Assembly (NCBI GenBank): GCA_038207565.1
Contig: JBBQZQ010000005.1
Location: 62,001 to 126,000, forward strand
Length of the DNA stretch: 64,000 bases
Origin: JALZAI01 sp038207565
GTDB lineage: Bacteria; Actinomycetota; Actinomycetes; Mycobacteriales; Jatrophihabitantaceae
Reading direction: 5' to 3'
Part shown: piece after piece, positions 6,841 through 15,357 of the stretch
Numbering within the stretch: the stretch's first letter is position 1
Layout of the letters: each line of letters starts with the position of its first letter
Program-made: the position numbers and the translations under genes
The notes under the pieces: model-generated
Database searches by the model: none
Seen by the model: only the letters and a program-made list of their open reading frames with translations
Told to the model about the DNA's origin: nothing

Positions 6841-9800
6841 GTGGCCGATAGGCAGGAGGTGACCCATCCGACGTTCCGCAGCACCCGCGGCTGGCCTTCG
6901 CGAGCCGGCTCACGCAGGGCAAGGTCGTCCGTGCCGGCCGGTGTCCTCGTAGCGCTGTGGCTCGGTGGTGCGATGCTGACGGGGTTGCTCGTGCTCGTCG
7001 TTTCTCGGCCGCGCACCCAGCTGGCCCAGACGGTGGGCGACGTCGCGATCCTGATCGCGGCGTGCCTAGCGGTCGCGGGATGTGTGCGCGCGGCGCGGCG
7101 GCGAGGCGGGGATCGTCGAGCCTGGTCGGTGCTGGCTCTGGCCATGATCTCGTGGGCGTTCGCGCAAGCGGTGTGGACGACCTATGGGCTCAGCCGTCAC
7201 CACGTCTACCCCTTCCCTTCGCTGGCCGACGCGGGTTACCTGTCCTACTCGATCCCCGCGGTGGTAGCACTGATGCTGTTCCCTCGAGCGAAAACCCGTT
7301 CCGGCGCGCAGCTGCGGGCAGTGTTGGACGCCTCGGTGATCGCGGTGTCGCTGTTCACTTTCAGCTGGATCACCGTGCTAGGCCCGCTGTACGACGCGGG
7401 TGGCACCGGCCTCGCGCGGATCGTCGGTCTGGGGTACCCGGTCGTCGACATCGCGGTCAGCTCGGTGGTGTTCGCGATGGGCATGCGGGTCGCCAGCGCC
7501 CACCGACTGCCGTGGCTGGTGCTCGGCGCCGGGCTCGTCGTATTGACGATCACCGACAGCGTCTACGTGTCCGAGACGTTGCGTGGCCAGACCGGAACGA
7601 CAGGAACTGTGCTGGCCGTCGGCTGGGCGGCGGCGCTCGTGCTCATTGCGCTGTCCAGTCAAATCCCGGCTTCGGACGCTGCGATGTCCGGCCAGCGGCG
7701 CCACTTCACCGTCCTGCAGGAGCTGCTGCCCTACCTGCCGTTCGCGGTGGCCATCGGAGCCCTCGCGCTCGACCGAAGCGGGAGCGACGACAAGTTCCTG
7801 CTCGGCCTCGGGATCGTGCTGCTGCTGCTGTTCGCTGCCCAGCAGGCTACGGTCGCGGTGGAGAAGGTGCGCCTGGCCAACGGCCTGGAGGACACCGTGC
7901 ACCGGCGGACCGCCGAGCTGGCCTCGGCCGACGGACGCTTCCGAGCCCTCGTGCAGTCTTCCGGGGACGCGATCATCAGCCAGGCCGCGGACGGCAGTGT
8001 CACCAGCTGGAACGCCGCAGCGGAGCGGTTGTTCGGCTACCCCGCGGCAGAGGTCGTGGGGCGACCCGGCTCGGTGCTGGTCCGTGCGGATCGACGCGCG
8101 CGCGAGCAGATCATTATCGACCAGGTCAGCGGGGGAGTGCCGCAACCCAGCTATGAAACCGAACGCGTCTGCAAGGACGGCAGCATCATTCCCGTTGCCC
8201 TCACCGTCTCGGTAATCGACGACGGCGTTACGGCAGGCGGCGTGTCGTTGATCGCCCACGACATCGCCGAGCGCCTGGCCCAGGAAGCAGCTCTGTCCAC
8301 CGCCCGGATCCAGGCCGATCAGGCCTCGCAGGCGAAGTCGGAGTTCCTGGCGACCATGAGCCATGAGATCCGCACCCCGATGAACGGGGTCATCGGGCTC
8401 ACCCGGTTGCTGCTCGACACACCGCTGCAGGAGAGGCAGCGCCGCTACGCCAACGGAATCCGCGGCGCCGGGCAGGCGCTGCTGGGGATCATCGACGACA
8501 TCCTGGACTTCTCCAAACTCGAGGCGGGCAAGGTCGAACTCGAACACGTCGGTTTCGATCCCCGCGACCTCGTGGAGGAGGTCGGCGTGCTGTTGGCCTC
8601 CGCCGCCGGCGAGAAGGGACTGGAGCTGGTGGCGCACTGCGAACCGCAGGTGCCGGTCGAGCTCCTCGGAGACCCGGGTCGGCTGCGCCAAATCCTGATC
8701 AACCTCGTGTCGAACGCCATCAAGTTCACCGCGACCGGCGATGTTGTGCTCACTGCCCGGCTGCTGCCGTCCGGGCGCATGGGTTCGGCCAGCACAGACC
8801 CAGCCGTGTCATTTCAGGTCAGTGACACCGGCATCGGCATCGACCCGGCCGATCAGGCCCGGTTGTTCGAATCGTTCTCCCAGGCTGACGCGTCGACGAC
8901 CCGCCGATTCGGCGGTACCGGGCTCGGGCTGGCGATCTGCCGCCGGCTCGCGCAGGTGATGGGCGCCACGATCGAGGTCCGCAGTCGCCTCGGCGAGGGC
9001 AGCACCTTCGAGCTCGTCCTACCACTCGTCCAAGGCCAGCCGGTCGGCGAACCGCCCGGCTTCGGGCCGCATCTGCTCCGCGGCCTTCGGGTGCTGGTGG
9101 TCGATGACAACGACACCAATCGCACGGTCCTGTCCACCCACCTCACGAGCTGGGGCATGCGTGCCGACATGGCCGACGACGCGCAAGCCGGGCTCGCGCT
9201 GATGCGCGCCGCCGCGGCCGCCGGTGCGCCGTACTTCTTCGCGATCCTGGACCTGTGCATGCCCGGCACGGACGGCCTCAGCATGGCCGAGACCATCGCA
9301 GCCGACCCGCATCTGAGCCAGACCCGAACGATGCTCCTCAGCTCCGCCGCCGGCCCGGACCCCGATCGCGCCCGCCAGGCCAACGTGTTGGACTGGGTGG
9401 GCAAGCCGGTCCGGTTCTCCGAACTGCACGACACCCTGGTGCGTCTCGTCGCGCCGAGGATCCCCGGGGGCGATCGGTCCGATATCCGCTCGGCCGCCCC
9501 GCCACCTGGCTCCCAGCGCGGGCGGGTGCTGGTGGTCGAGGACAACGCCGTCAACCAGCTCGTCGCCGAGGGCGTCCTGCTCGGTCTGGGCTATGCCGTC
9601 GACATCGTCGCCGACGGGCGGCTCGCCCTCGAAGCCCTGACGCGATCCCAGTACGACGCCGTGCTGATGGACTGCCACATGCCGGTGATGGACGGCTTCG
9701 ACTGCACCCGCGAGCTCCGGCGGCGCGAGGCCGATCGCCGCCACACCCCGGTCATCGCGATGACGGCCGGTGTGCTTGCCGACGACCGGCAGGCCTGCCT

Positions 9801-10233
9801 TGACGCGGGGATGGACGACTTCATCGCCAAACCGGTCGACGTGACCGCCCTGCAGGAGTCACTGATCAAGTGGGCCAGCGCGCCGGCTCTCGACGAGCAG
9901 CGCTTGAGCATGCTGCGGGGGATGGGCCCGCAGGACGGCCAAGGGCTACTTCCCGCCATCGTCGGCGCGTTCCTCGACGACGCCCCGATACAGACCGAGG
10001 CGATCCACCGTGCGGCCCGCGAGGGCGACAACTCCGGCCTGCAGCAGAGCGCGCACCGGCTACGGGGCGCCGCGGCCAACCTCGGCGCGAACACCGTGGC
10101 CGAGCTGTGCGCCAACCTCGAGACCGCCGCCACCGAATCGAGCGACACCTGGCCCGGGCTGCTCGCCCGGCTCGATCGCGAGCTCGACCGTTCCCAGCAG
10201 GCCTTGAGCCTTGCGGTGGGGCACCAACGGTGA
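6841..10233 (+). CDS. Hybrid sensor histidine kinase with PAS, two REC domains and HPt
   Basis: A membrane-bound phosphorelay kinase of about 1130 residues. The N-terminal third has roughly nine hydrophobic helices with a PFPSLADAGYL loop seen in other actinobacterial signalling proteins. Then come a PAS domain (about 363-480), a HisKA domain with FLATMSHEIRTPMNG (about 500), a HATPase domain (NLVSNAIKFT, DTGIGI, GTGLGLAI), a first receiver (AILDLCMPG), a second receiver (AVLMDCHMPVMDG) and a C-terminal HPt domain with AHRLRGAAANLGA. The start is uncertain: GTG 6841, GTG 6859 and a later GTG near 6931 are possible. The stop overlaps the next gene as GTGA, so the phosphate probably ends on that diguanylate cyclase. 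Confidence 0.9.
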   Translation: MADRQEVTHPTFRSTRGWPSRAGSRRARSSVPAGVLVALWLGGAMLTGLLVLVVSRPRTQLAQTVGDVAILIAACLAVAGCVRAARRRGGDRRAWSVLALAMISWAFAQAVWTTYGLSRHHVYPFPSLADAGYLSYSIPAVVALMLFPRAKTRSGAQLRAVLDASVIAVSLFTFSWITVLGPLYDAGGTGLARIVGLGYPVVDIAVSSVVFAMGMRVASAHRLPWLVLGAGLVVLTITDSVYVSETLRGQTGTTGTVLAVGWAAALVLIALSSQIPASDAAMSGQRRHFTVLQELLPYLPFAVAIGALALDRSGSDDKFLLGLGIVLLLLFAAQQATVAVEKVRLANGLEDTVHRRTAELASADGRFRALVQSSGDAIISQAADGSVTSWNAAAERLFGYPAAEVVGRPGSVLVRADRRAREQIIIDQVSGGVPQPSYETERVCKDGSIIPVALTVSVIDDGVTAGGVSLIAHDIAERLAQEAALSTARIQADQASQAKSEFLATMSHEIRTPMNGVIGLTRLLLDTPLQERQRRYANGIRGAGQALLGIIDDILDFSKLEAGKVELEHVGFDPRDLVEEVGVLLASAAGEKGLELVAHCEPQVPVELLGDPGRLRQILINLVSNAIKFTATGDVVLTARLLPSGRMGSASTDPAVSFQVSDTGIGIDPADQARLFESFSQADASTTRRFGGTGLGLAICRRLAQVMGATIEVRSRLGEGSTFELVLPLVQGQPVGEPPGFGPHLLRGLRVLVVDDNDTNRTVLSTHLTSWGMRADMADDAQAGLALMRAAAAAGAPYFFAILDLCMPGTDGLSMAETIAADPHLSQTRTMLLSSAAGPDPDRARQANVLDWVGKPVRFSELHDTLVRLVAPRIPGGDRSDIRSAAPPPGSQRGRVLVVEDNAVNQLVAEGVLLGLGYAVDIVADGRLALEALTRSQYDAVLMDCHMPVMDGFDCTRELRRREADRRHTPVIAMTAGVLADDRQACLDAGMDDFIAKPVDVTALQESLIKWASAPALDEQRLSMLRGMGPQDGQGLLPAIVGAFLDDAPIQTEAIHRAAREGDNSGLQQSAHRLRGAAANLGANTVAELCANLETAATESSDTWPGLLARLDRELDRSQQALSLAVGHQR

Positions 10234-11177
10234 GGGTGCTGGTCGCCGATGACGACTTCGGCTCGCGCCTACTCGCGCAGGCGGCGGTCCAGGAATTGGG
10301 CCATGAGTGCATCACCGCCGACAACGGCGACGAGGCGTGGCGCCTGGTCGGGGAATTCAAACCTGATGTGCTGGTCACCGACCGCGAGATGCCCGGCGCC
10401 GACGGAGCCACCCTGTGCCGCCGGATCCGGGCGACAGAGAGCGACAGCTACACCTACATCGTGCTCATCACCGCCCTCAGCGACCCCGCGCAGGTCCTGG
10501 CCGGGATGGCCGCCGGCGCCGACGACTACATCACCAAACCCTTGAAACCCTTCGATCTGCAGACCCGGCTGCTGGCAGCTCAACGGGTCACTTCCCTGCA
10601 CGCAGAACTGGGGCGCACCCGTGCGGAACTCGATCACCGATCCCGCACCGACCCGCTCACCGGCCTGTGGAACCGGGCCGATCTGAGCGACTACCTGCAG
10701 CAGTTGCACGCCACCAGCGAGCGCTATCGCCACAACTACTGCGCAGCACTGTGCGACATCGACTACTTCAAGGCCTACAACGACCGGTTCGGCCACCTGG
10801 CCGGCGACCAGGCCTTGCGAGCAGTCGCGGACACCCTCAAGAAACAGGTCCGCGACGCCGACCGCGTCTACCGCTACGGCGGCGAAGAGTTCCTCATCCT
10901 GCTACCGGAACAAGACATCGAAGACGCCCTCGCCGGACTCGACCGGGTCCGGCGCGCGGTCCACGCACGCCACGTCGACCATCCCCACGTCCCCGGACCC
11001 GGAGTCCTCACCATCAGCGTCGGCGTCGCCGCCTACCAACCCCAGGCCCCCTGCTCCAGCCAGGACCTCCTGCACGGCGCCGACCAGGCCCTCTACCGAG
11101 CAAAAGCCAACGGACGTAACTGCAGTGCCGCCGCGCCGGCGGCGGTCCTCGAGGCCGGTGTCGCCAGCCGGAGATGA
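10230..11177 (+). CDS. PleD-like response regulator with GGDEF domain (diguanylate cyclase)
   Basis: A 315-residue cytoplasmic protein that would make cyclic di-GMP when phosphorylated. Residues 1-120 form a receiver with the acidic DDD pocket, Asp51 in VLVTDREMPG and Lys in YITKPLKP. Residues from about 140 form a GGDEF domain with signature YRYGGEEF, which should be active. An RXXD motif (RDAD) lies five residues before GGEEF, the position of the inhibitory I-site. GTG 10230 overlaps the kinase stop by four bases, so translation is coupled and the kinase is the likely phosphate donor. No EAL or HD-GYP domain is present. Confidence 0.93.
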   Translation: MRVLVADDDFGSRLLAQAAVQELGHECITADNGDEAWRLVGEFKPDVLVTDREMPGADGATLCRRIRATESDSYTYIVLITALSDPAQVLAGMAAGADDYITKPLKPFDLQTRLLAAQRVTSLHAELGRTRAELDHRSRTDPLTGLWNRADLSDYLQQLHATSERYRHNYCAALCDIDYFKAYNDRFGHLAGDQALRAVADTLKKQVRDADRVYRYGGEEFLILLPEQDIEDALAGLDRVRRAVHARHVDHPHVPGPGVLTISVGVAAYQPQAPCSSQDLLHGADQALYRAKANGRNCSAAAPAAVLEAGVASRR

Positions 11178-11204
11178 GCGCGGCCGACCACCGCGGGCGC
11201 GAGA

Positions 11205-12290
11205 TCAGTCGACCGCGACGATGGGGCAGTTGGAGATGAAGCCACCGGCAGGCAGCCCGCCGAGGCTGTCGTTGGCGGGTCCGTTTCCGCCGCTGGTGAT
11301 CAGGCCGTGGGTGAACGCGTTGGTCACGTCACTACCGCTCACCAGGCGGGTCCGCTGGCCGGAGTTGATCGCGGCCTGGGTCCACACGACAGGGTGGACG
11401 TCCCACACGGGGCTGTATCGGCCGTTGCCCTGGCCCGGGATTTCCTGGTTGACATTGAGCGGGTCGCCCTCGCCGCGCAGCGCGGAGTTCAGCCCCTGGC
11501 GGGCGGGGTTGTTGACACCGGTAGGCCCGTTGACCACCGGGATGATCGCCGAGCGGGTCGACGTCTTGGGATCGTTGGAACCCACGCCGGGCGCGGCATC
11601 GAGGTTGGGCGCGAAGTTCGACCCCTCGGCAGCGGCGACGACCGGCGAGGACGCGTCCAGGTGCAGATAGATCGTGCGGTGGCCGTTCCAGAAACCGAAG
11701 AACGACTTCAGCGTGACCCGATGGTTGACCTTGTCCAGGCTCACCACCGAATCGTGGACGCCGGAATTGTCGGCGATCTGGGTCGCGTTGAGCACCACCC
11801 CGTTACCGGTGGTGATGAGCGGGCTGTACGTCGCGTCGCCGATCGCGCCGGGAGCGTAGCTGCCGCCGACGAACTCGTTGCCGGCCGGCCCAGGGGTGAC
11901 CACCCGTTTCGGGCTGAAGTCGACGATGCCCGGGAACTGCACCACCCCGTTGCTGCGGCTCACCCGCTGCACCGCGGCCGTGCCCAGGGCGTGAGTCAGT
12001 TTCGGCGCCCAGTCCACACCGCGCGCTGCCGCGTCGGCCTCGCTGGAGTCATCGGTAATGACGTAGTAGACCGCTTCACCGTTGTGGCTGCCCCGAAACA
12101 GCGGCAGCGTAACGGTTTCCTGGGCCGGGTTGACGTTGATAGCGCTCTTGATGGAAGTCGTGAACTGCGACGACCCGCCGCCGTCGGCAGACGCGCTGCC
12201 CGCAAACGTCACCAGGCCGGCTGAGGTCACTAGAGCGGCGGCCGCCGAGGCCAGCTGTCTCCGTCGGGTCGCTGTCGTGTTGGTGCCCAT
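11205..12290 (-). CDS. Secreted protein of unknown function
   Basis: A 361-residue exported protein. ATG 12290 has GGAAAGGA upstream; the longer open frame is not used because the signal peptide starts here (basic TATRRRQL, a hydrophobic stretch, cleavage after SASA). The mature part is rich in Gly, Asn and Val and contains segments such as AVYYVITDDSSEADA and FFGFWNGHRTIYLHLDAS. A single Cys is present near the C-terminus (SNCPIVAVD). I do not recognise the family. It is transcribed away from an ECF sigma factor across a 208-base gap, so it may belong to that sigma factor's regulon. Confidence 0.8.
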   Translation of the reverse strand: MGTNTTATRRRQLASAAAALVTSAGLVTFAGSASADGGGSSQFTTSIKSAINVNPAQETVTLPLFRGSHNGEAVYYVITDDSSEADAAARGVDWAPKLTHALGTAAVQRVSRSNGVVQFPGIVDFSPKRVVTPGPAGNEFVGGSYAPGAIGDATYSPLITTGNGVVLNATQIADNSGVHDSVVSLDKVNHRVTLKSFFGFWNGHRTIYLHLDASSPVVAAAEGSNFAPNLDAAPGVGSNDPKTSTRSAIIPVVNGPTGVNNPARQGLNSALRGEGDPLNVNQEIPGQGNGRYSPVWDVHPVVWTQAAINSGQRTRLVSGSDVTNAFTHGLITSGGNGPANDSLGGLPAGGFISNCPIVAVD

Positions 12291-12498
12291 GATCGTCCTT
12301 TCCGGACGTTGAGGTGCGGTGTGCTGGATCGGCGCCGTGTCGCACGCTGCGCTCACCGCGGACCGCAGCGTCTCGACAGCTCTGTAGAGCGCCCGGCGGA
12401 TCTCCGCATTACCGATTCCAGGCCGCGCACATCTTTCGAAACGGTGAACGAGACGGGGTGAGACGAACGCCCCACGCGTGCGGTGCGTACAGAAGGAC

Positions 12499-13155
12499 GT
12501 GAGCGAGAAGTCCATCGAGCAGGACCAGCTGCTCGTCGAGCAACTGCAGGCCGGTGACGAAACGGCGTTCGCCGGCCTGGTGCGACGGTGGACGCCTGCG
12601 ATGATCCGGGTGGCCGCCGGCTACGTCCCGAACCGGCAGATTGCCGAGGAGGTTGTGCAGGACGCCTGGCTGGCGGTGGTACGCGCCATCGGCCAGTTCG
12701 ACGGCCGGTCCTCGCTTCGAACCTGGGTCTTCGTCATCGTCGTGCGCCGAGCTCAACTAACCGGGAAACGGGAACGCCGGTCATTGCCGTTCACCCAGGT
12801 CTGGCGCGACGAGCACGCGCCCGCCGTAGATCCGTCCAGGTTCCATCCCGCGAACGCGGCACCCCACGCCCGAGGTTGGATCAGCCCGCCACCGAGATGG
12901 GACCTGTTGCCCGACGAGCGATTACACGGCGCCGAGGTACAGACCTTGGTCGAGGCCGCGATCGCCGACCTGCCGCGCCGGCAAGGACAGGTGATGCTGG
13001 CACGAGACGTGTGGGGCTGCGACGCGAGCGACGTGTGCCGCGTTCTCGCGATCACCGACAACTACCAGCGCGTGCTGCTGCACAGAGCGCGCGCCAAGGT
13101 ACGTCGGACACTCGAAGCAACGCTGGGCCACGAGACCGACGGAGCAAGCTCATGA
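12499..13155 (+). CDS. ECF-type RNA polymerase sigma factor
   Basis: A 218-residue sigma-70 family factor with only regions 2 and 4. Region 2 includes AAGYVPNRQIAEEVVQDAWLAV and FDGRSSLRTWVFVIVVRRA; region 4 includes LPRRQGQVMLARDVWGCDAS and a helix-turn-helix ending NYQRVLLHRARAKVRRTLE. GTG 12499 is chosen because AGAAGGAC precedes it directly at good distance. The stop overlaps the start of a zinc-finger anti-sigma gene as ATGA, the standard arrangement for a sigma/anti-sigma pair. The inducing signal is unknown; the divergent secreted protein is a candidate target. Confidence 0.9.
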   Translation: MSEKSIEQDQLLVEQLQAGDETAFAGLVRRWTPAMIRVAAGYVPNRQIAEEVVQDAWLAVVRAIGQFDGRSSLRTWVFVIVVRRAQLTGKRERRSLPFTQVWRDEHAPAVDPSRFHPANAAPHARGWISPPPRWDLLPDERLHGAEVQTLVEAAIADLPRRQGQVMLARDVWGCDASDVCRVLAITDNYQRVLLHRARAKVRRTLEATLGHETDGASS

Positions 13156-13412
13156 CCCAGGCCCGGTCTCTGGCCTGCCAGCAGCTCGTCGAACTCGTCA
13201 CCGCCTACCTCGACGACGTACTGACCGACAGCGACCGTATTCGAGTCCAAGAGCATCTCGCCGAGTGCGACGACTGCGCTGGCTACGTCGCACAGATGCG
13301 CACGGTCATCTCGCTCGCGGCAGAGACACTCGAGAACGACTCTGACCCGGCGCTCCCGTCGGGAATGTTGACCGACCTGCTGACGGTGTTCCGCAGCATA
13401 AACCTGCCGTGA
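13152..13412 (+). CDS. Zinc-finger anti-sigma factor (short, soluble)
   Basis: An 86-residue partner of the upstream sigma factor. It has the ZAS motif HLAECDDC (HX3CX2C), preceded by LVTAYLDDVLTDSDRIRVQ. No transmembrane segment follows, so unlike many anti-sigma factors it appears cytoplasmic and could sense redox state or zinc directly. It overlaps the sigma gene by four bases. A hairpin lies just after its stop. Confidence 0.85.
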   Translation: MTQARSLACQQLVELVTAYLDDVLTDSDRIRVQEHLAECDDCAGYVAQMRTVISLAAETLENDSDPALPSGMLTDLLTVFRSINLP

Positions 13413-13420
13413 GTCAAACC

Positions 13421-13456
13421 GGGCAGCGTGCCGGCGCTCGACTTCTCGGCACGCCC
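13421..13456. terminator. Hairpin between convergent anti-sigma and sugar permease genes
   Basis: GCGTGCCG (13426-13433) pairs with CGGCACGC (13447-13454), extended by G/C pairs around one bulge, with a 13-base loop. It lies between two convergent genes and has no U-run; it may stop transcripts from either side. Confidence 0.5.
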
Positions 13457-13466
13457 ACTGCGGTGC

Positions 13467-14348
13467 CTACTTGATGCCCGTATTGGCGACGCCCTGGGTG
13501 ATCTGGCGCTGGAAGAGCAGGAATACCGCTAGCAGTGGGAGGATGCCCAGCACCGAAGATGCCATCGTCTCGGCGTATTGGATCGCAGAGCCCCCGATAA
13601 GACCACCTAGCCCGACCGGGATGGTTTGCGACTTCGTCTGGGTCAGGACGAGGAGTGGCCAGAGGTAGGCGTTCCACGACGTGATGAACGTGAGGATCGC
13701 CACGGCCGATATGGCTGGGCGGCAGAGGGGCATGCAGACCTGGCGATAGATCCGCCACCAACTCGCGCCGTCCAGTCTGGCTGCCTCGATCAGCGCCACC
13801 GGAATTCCGCGTAGGAAGGACTGGAATACGAAGACCGCGATCGGGGCGGAAACGGCAGGTAGCACGAGTGCCCAGTAGGTGCCGAGCAGGTGTATCGCTC
13901 GGAATTCCATGAACTGCGGGAGGACCAGCGCCTCAGTCGGCAGCATCAAACCGGCCAGAACCAATCCCAACACGACCGGCTTGCCACGGAAGCTCAGATG
14001 CGCGAGGGCAAAGCCGACCATCGAACAGACCAGCACCGTGAACACGACCGACAGGGTGGAGATAATGAAACTGTTCAGGTACCACCAGCCAATGGGGTTG
14101 GTACTCAGGGTGCTGCTGTACGCGTGGAAAGTCCAGTGATTTGACCACGGCCGGGTGGGATTGGCGGTGATCTCGTTGTCGGGACGTAACGAGGTGATGA
14201 GTGCCCACAGGAAAGGCACTATCCAGATCAAGGCGAAGAGAGTCAGACAGGTGGCGGCGAGCCGGTTGAAGATTTTCTCGCCGTTGTTTTCTTGCGGCTT
14301 GGCTTCACGCTCGGCCTGTACCGCCGGGGCAGCGATTGTCGTAGTCAT
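13467..14348 (-). CDS. Carbohydrate ABC transporter permease, MalG type
   Basis: A 293-residue inner-membrane permease of the CUT1 sugar uptake family, with about six hydrophobic spans. The EAA loop is EAARLDGASWWRIYRQVCMP, and the C-terminus QRQITQGVANTGIK matches the usual (F)VRGLTAGAVK end of MalG-like proteins. ATG 14348 lies 16 bases after the stop of the MalF-type gene, with GGAACA upstream. It is the last gene of a three-gene transporter operon (binding protein, MalF, MalG). The ATPase is not encoded here and probably is a shared MsiK-type protein elsewhere. Confidence 0.92.
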   Translation of the reverse strand: MTTTIAAPAVQAEREAKPQENNGEKIFNRLAATCLTLFALIWIVPFLWALITSLRPDNEITANPTRPWSNHWTFHAYSSTLSTNPIGWWYLNSFIISTLSVVFTVLVCSMVGFALAHLSFRGKPVVLGLVLAGLMLPTEALVLPQFMEFRAIHLLGTYWALVLPAVSAPIAVFVFQSFLRGIPVALIEAARLDGASWWRIYRQVCMPLCRPAISAVAILTFITSWNAYLWPLLVLTQTKSQTIPVGLGGLIGGSAIQYAETMASSVLGILPLLAVFLLFQRQITQGVANTGIK

Positions 14349-14364
14349 TGTTCCGCGTTTCCCT

Positions 14365-15318
14365 TCAGGCGTTCACAGCGTTGTTGCGCTGTCTGCGTAA
14401 GAGGACCCAGCCGACGGAGATGACGACGAGGAGGACGAAGTACACCATGGTCCCAGCAGCGGCATAGCCTCCCCGATAAGACGTGAATCCGGTGTCATAG
14501 ATGTATTCGATGACCGGCCGGGTTGATTTGTCCGGGCCGCCCGACAGCAGGATGTAGATCTGGTCGAACACCTTGAGTGAGGCCAGGATTTGGAGGATCA
14601 AGACGAGGCTGGTCGTTGGCCTAAGCAGCGGAATGGTGATGGACCGGATTTGCTGCCAGGGGCTTGCTCCATCGAGTGCGGCTGCTTCGTACACCTCTTC
14701 GGAAATATCCTGGATAGCGGCCGTGTACAGAATGAAGTTGAAGCCGAACGTCCACCACATGGTGAGCAGAACGACCGCAAACCAGGCCCCGGAGGTGCTG
14801 CCCAGGAAGTTGGGTGCCGAGAGGCCGACCCAACCGAATGCCTTGGTAATGAGCCCGGTCTCCGGGGTGTACATGAACGCGAAGATGAGGCACACCGCTG
14901 ACGATGGAACGACGTACGGCGCGAAGAACGCCAACCGGAATATCCACCGATTGCGCTTGACGCGCGCGGCGACGACCGCGAATAGCAACGGCAGGACGAC
15001 GAGCAGCGGCGTGGTGAGCAGGGTGAAGAGGGTCGAGTGCCACATCGAGTCCCAGAAGTCCGAACTCCGCAGGATATCGGCGTAGTTGGACAGGCCGACC
15101 CAGCCGCCGAGTCCCGATTTCACGGTAGTGGTGTTGAACAGGCTGATCACGATGCCGATCAGGACCGGTCCGATCAGAAAGAGGACGTAGAGGACGAGGA
15201 ACGGCAGGCTCATGAGCCATCCGGCTCGGTTCTGTCCGGCCGGGGCTGCACTCGCGCGGATGCTCTGGGGTCGGATCCGGACCCCGGTCCGCGGCGCGGC
15301 TACTGCGGTCGTCGTCAT
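14365..15318 (-). CDS. Carbohydrate ABC transporter permease, MalF type
   Basis: A 317-residue permease with six hydrophobic spans and the EAA loop YEAAALDGASPWQQIRSITI. ATG 15318 has AGGAGACC upstream. It sits 39 bases after the binding-protein gene and 16 bases before the MalG partner; together the two form the membrane channel. The operon is divergent from a GH2 glycosidase gene, so the imported sugar is probably a beta-galactoside, beta-glucuronide or similar glycoside. Confidence 0.92.
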   Translation of the reverse strand: MTTTAVAAPRTGVRIRPQSIRASAAPAGQNRAGWLMSLPFLVLYVLFLIGPVLIGIVISLFNTTTVKSGLGGWVGLSNYADILRSSDFWDSMWHSTLFTLLTTPLLVVLPLLFAVVAARVKRNRWIFRLAFFAPYVVPSSAVCLIFAFMYTPETGLITKAFGWVGLSAPNFLGSTSGAWFAVVLLTMWWTFGFNFILYTAAIQDISEEVYEAAALDGASPWQQIRSITIPLLRPTTSLVLILQILASLKVFDQIYILLSGGPDKSTRPVIEYIYDTGFTSYRGGYAAAGTMVYFVLLVVISVGWVLLRRQRNNAVNA

Positions 15319-15357
15319 GTCGGTCTCCTGGTCCTGGGAATAGTCGGGGTGGTGGTC

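Noticed and set aside
11307..12224. A 305-codon plus-strand frame over the secreted protein gene
   Set aside because: The minus strand has a ribosome site, signal peptide and proper composition; the plus frame has none.
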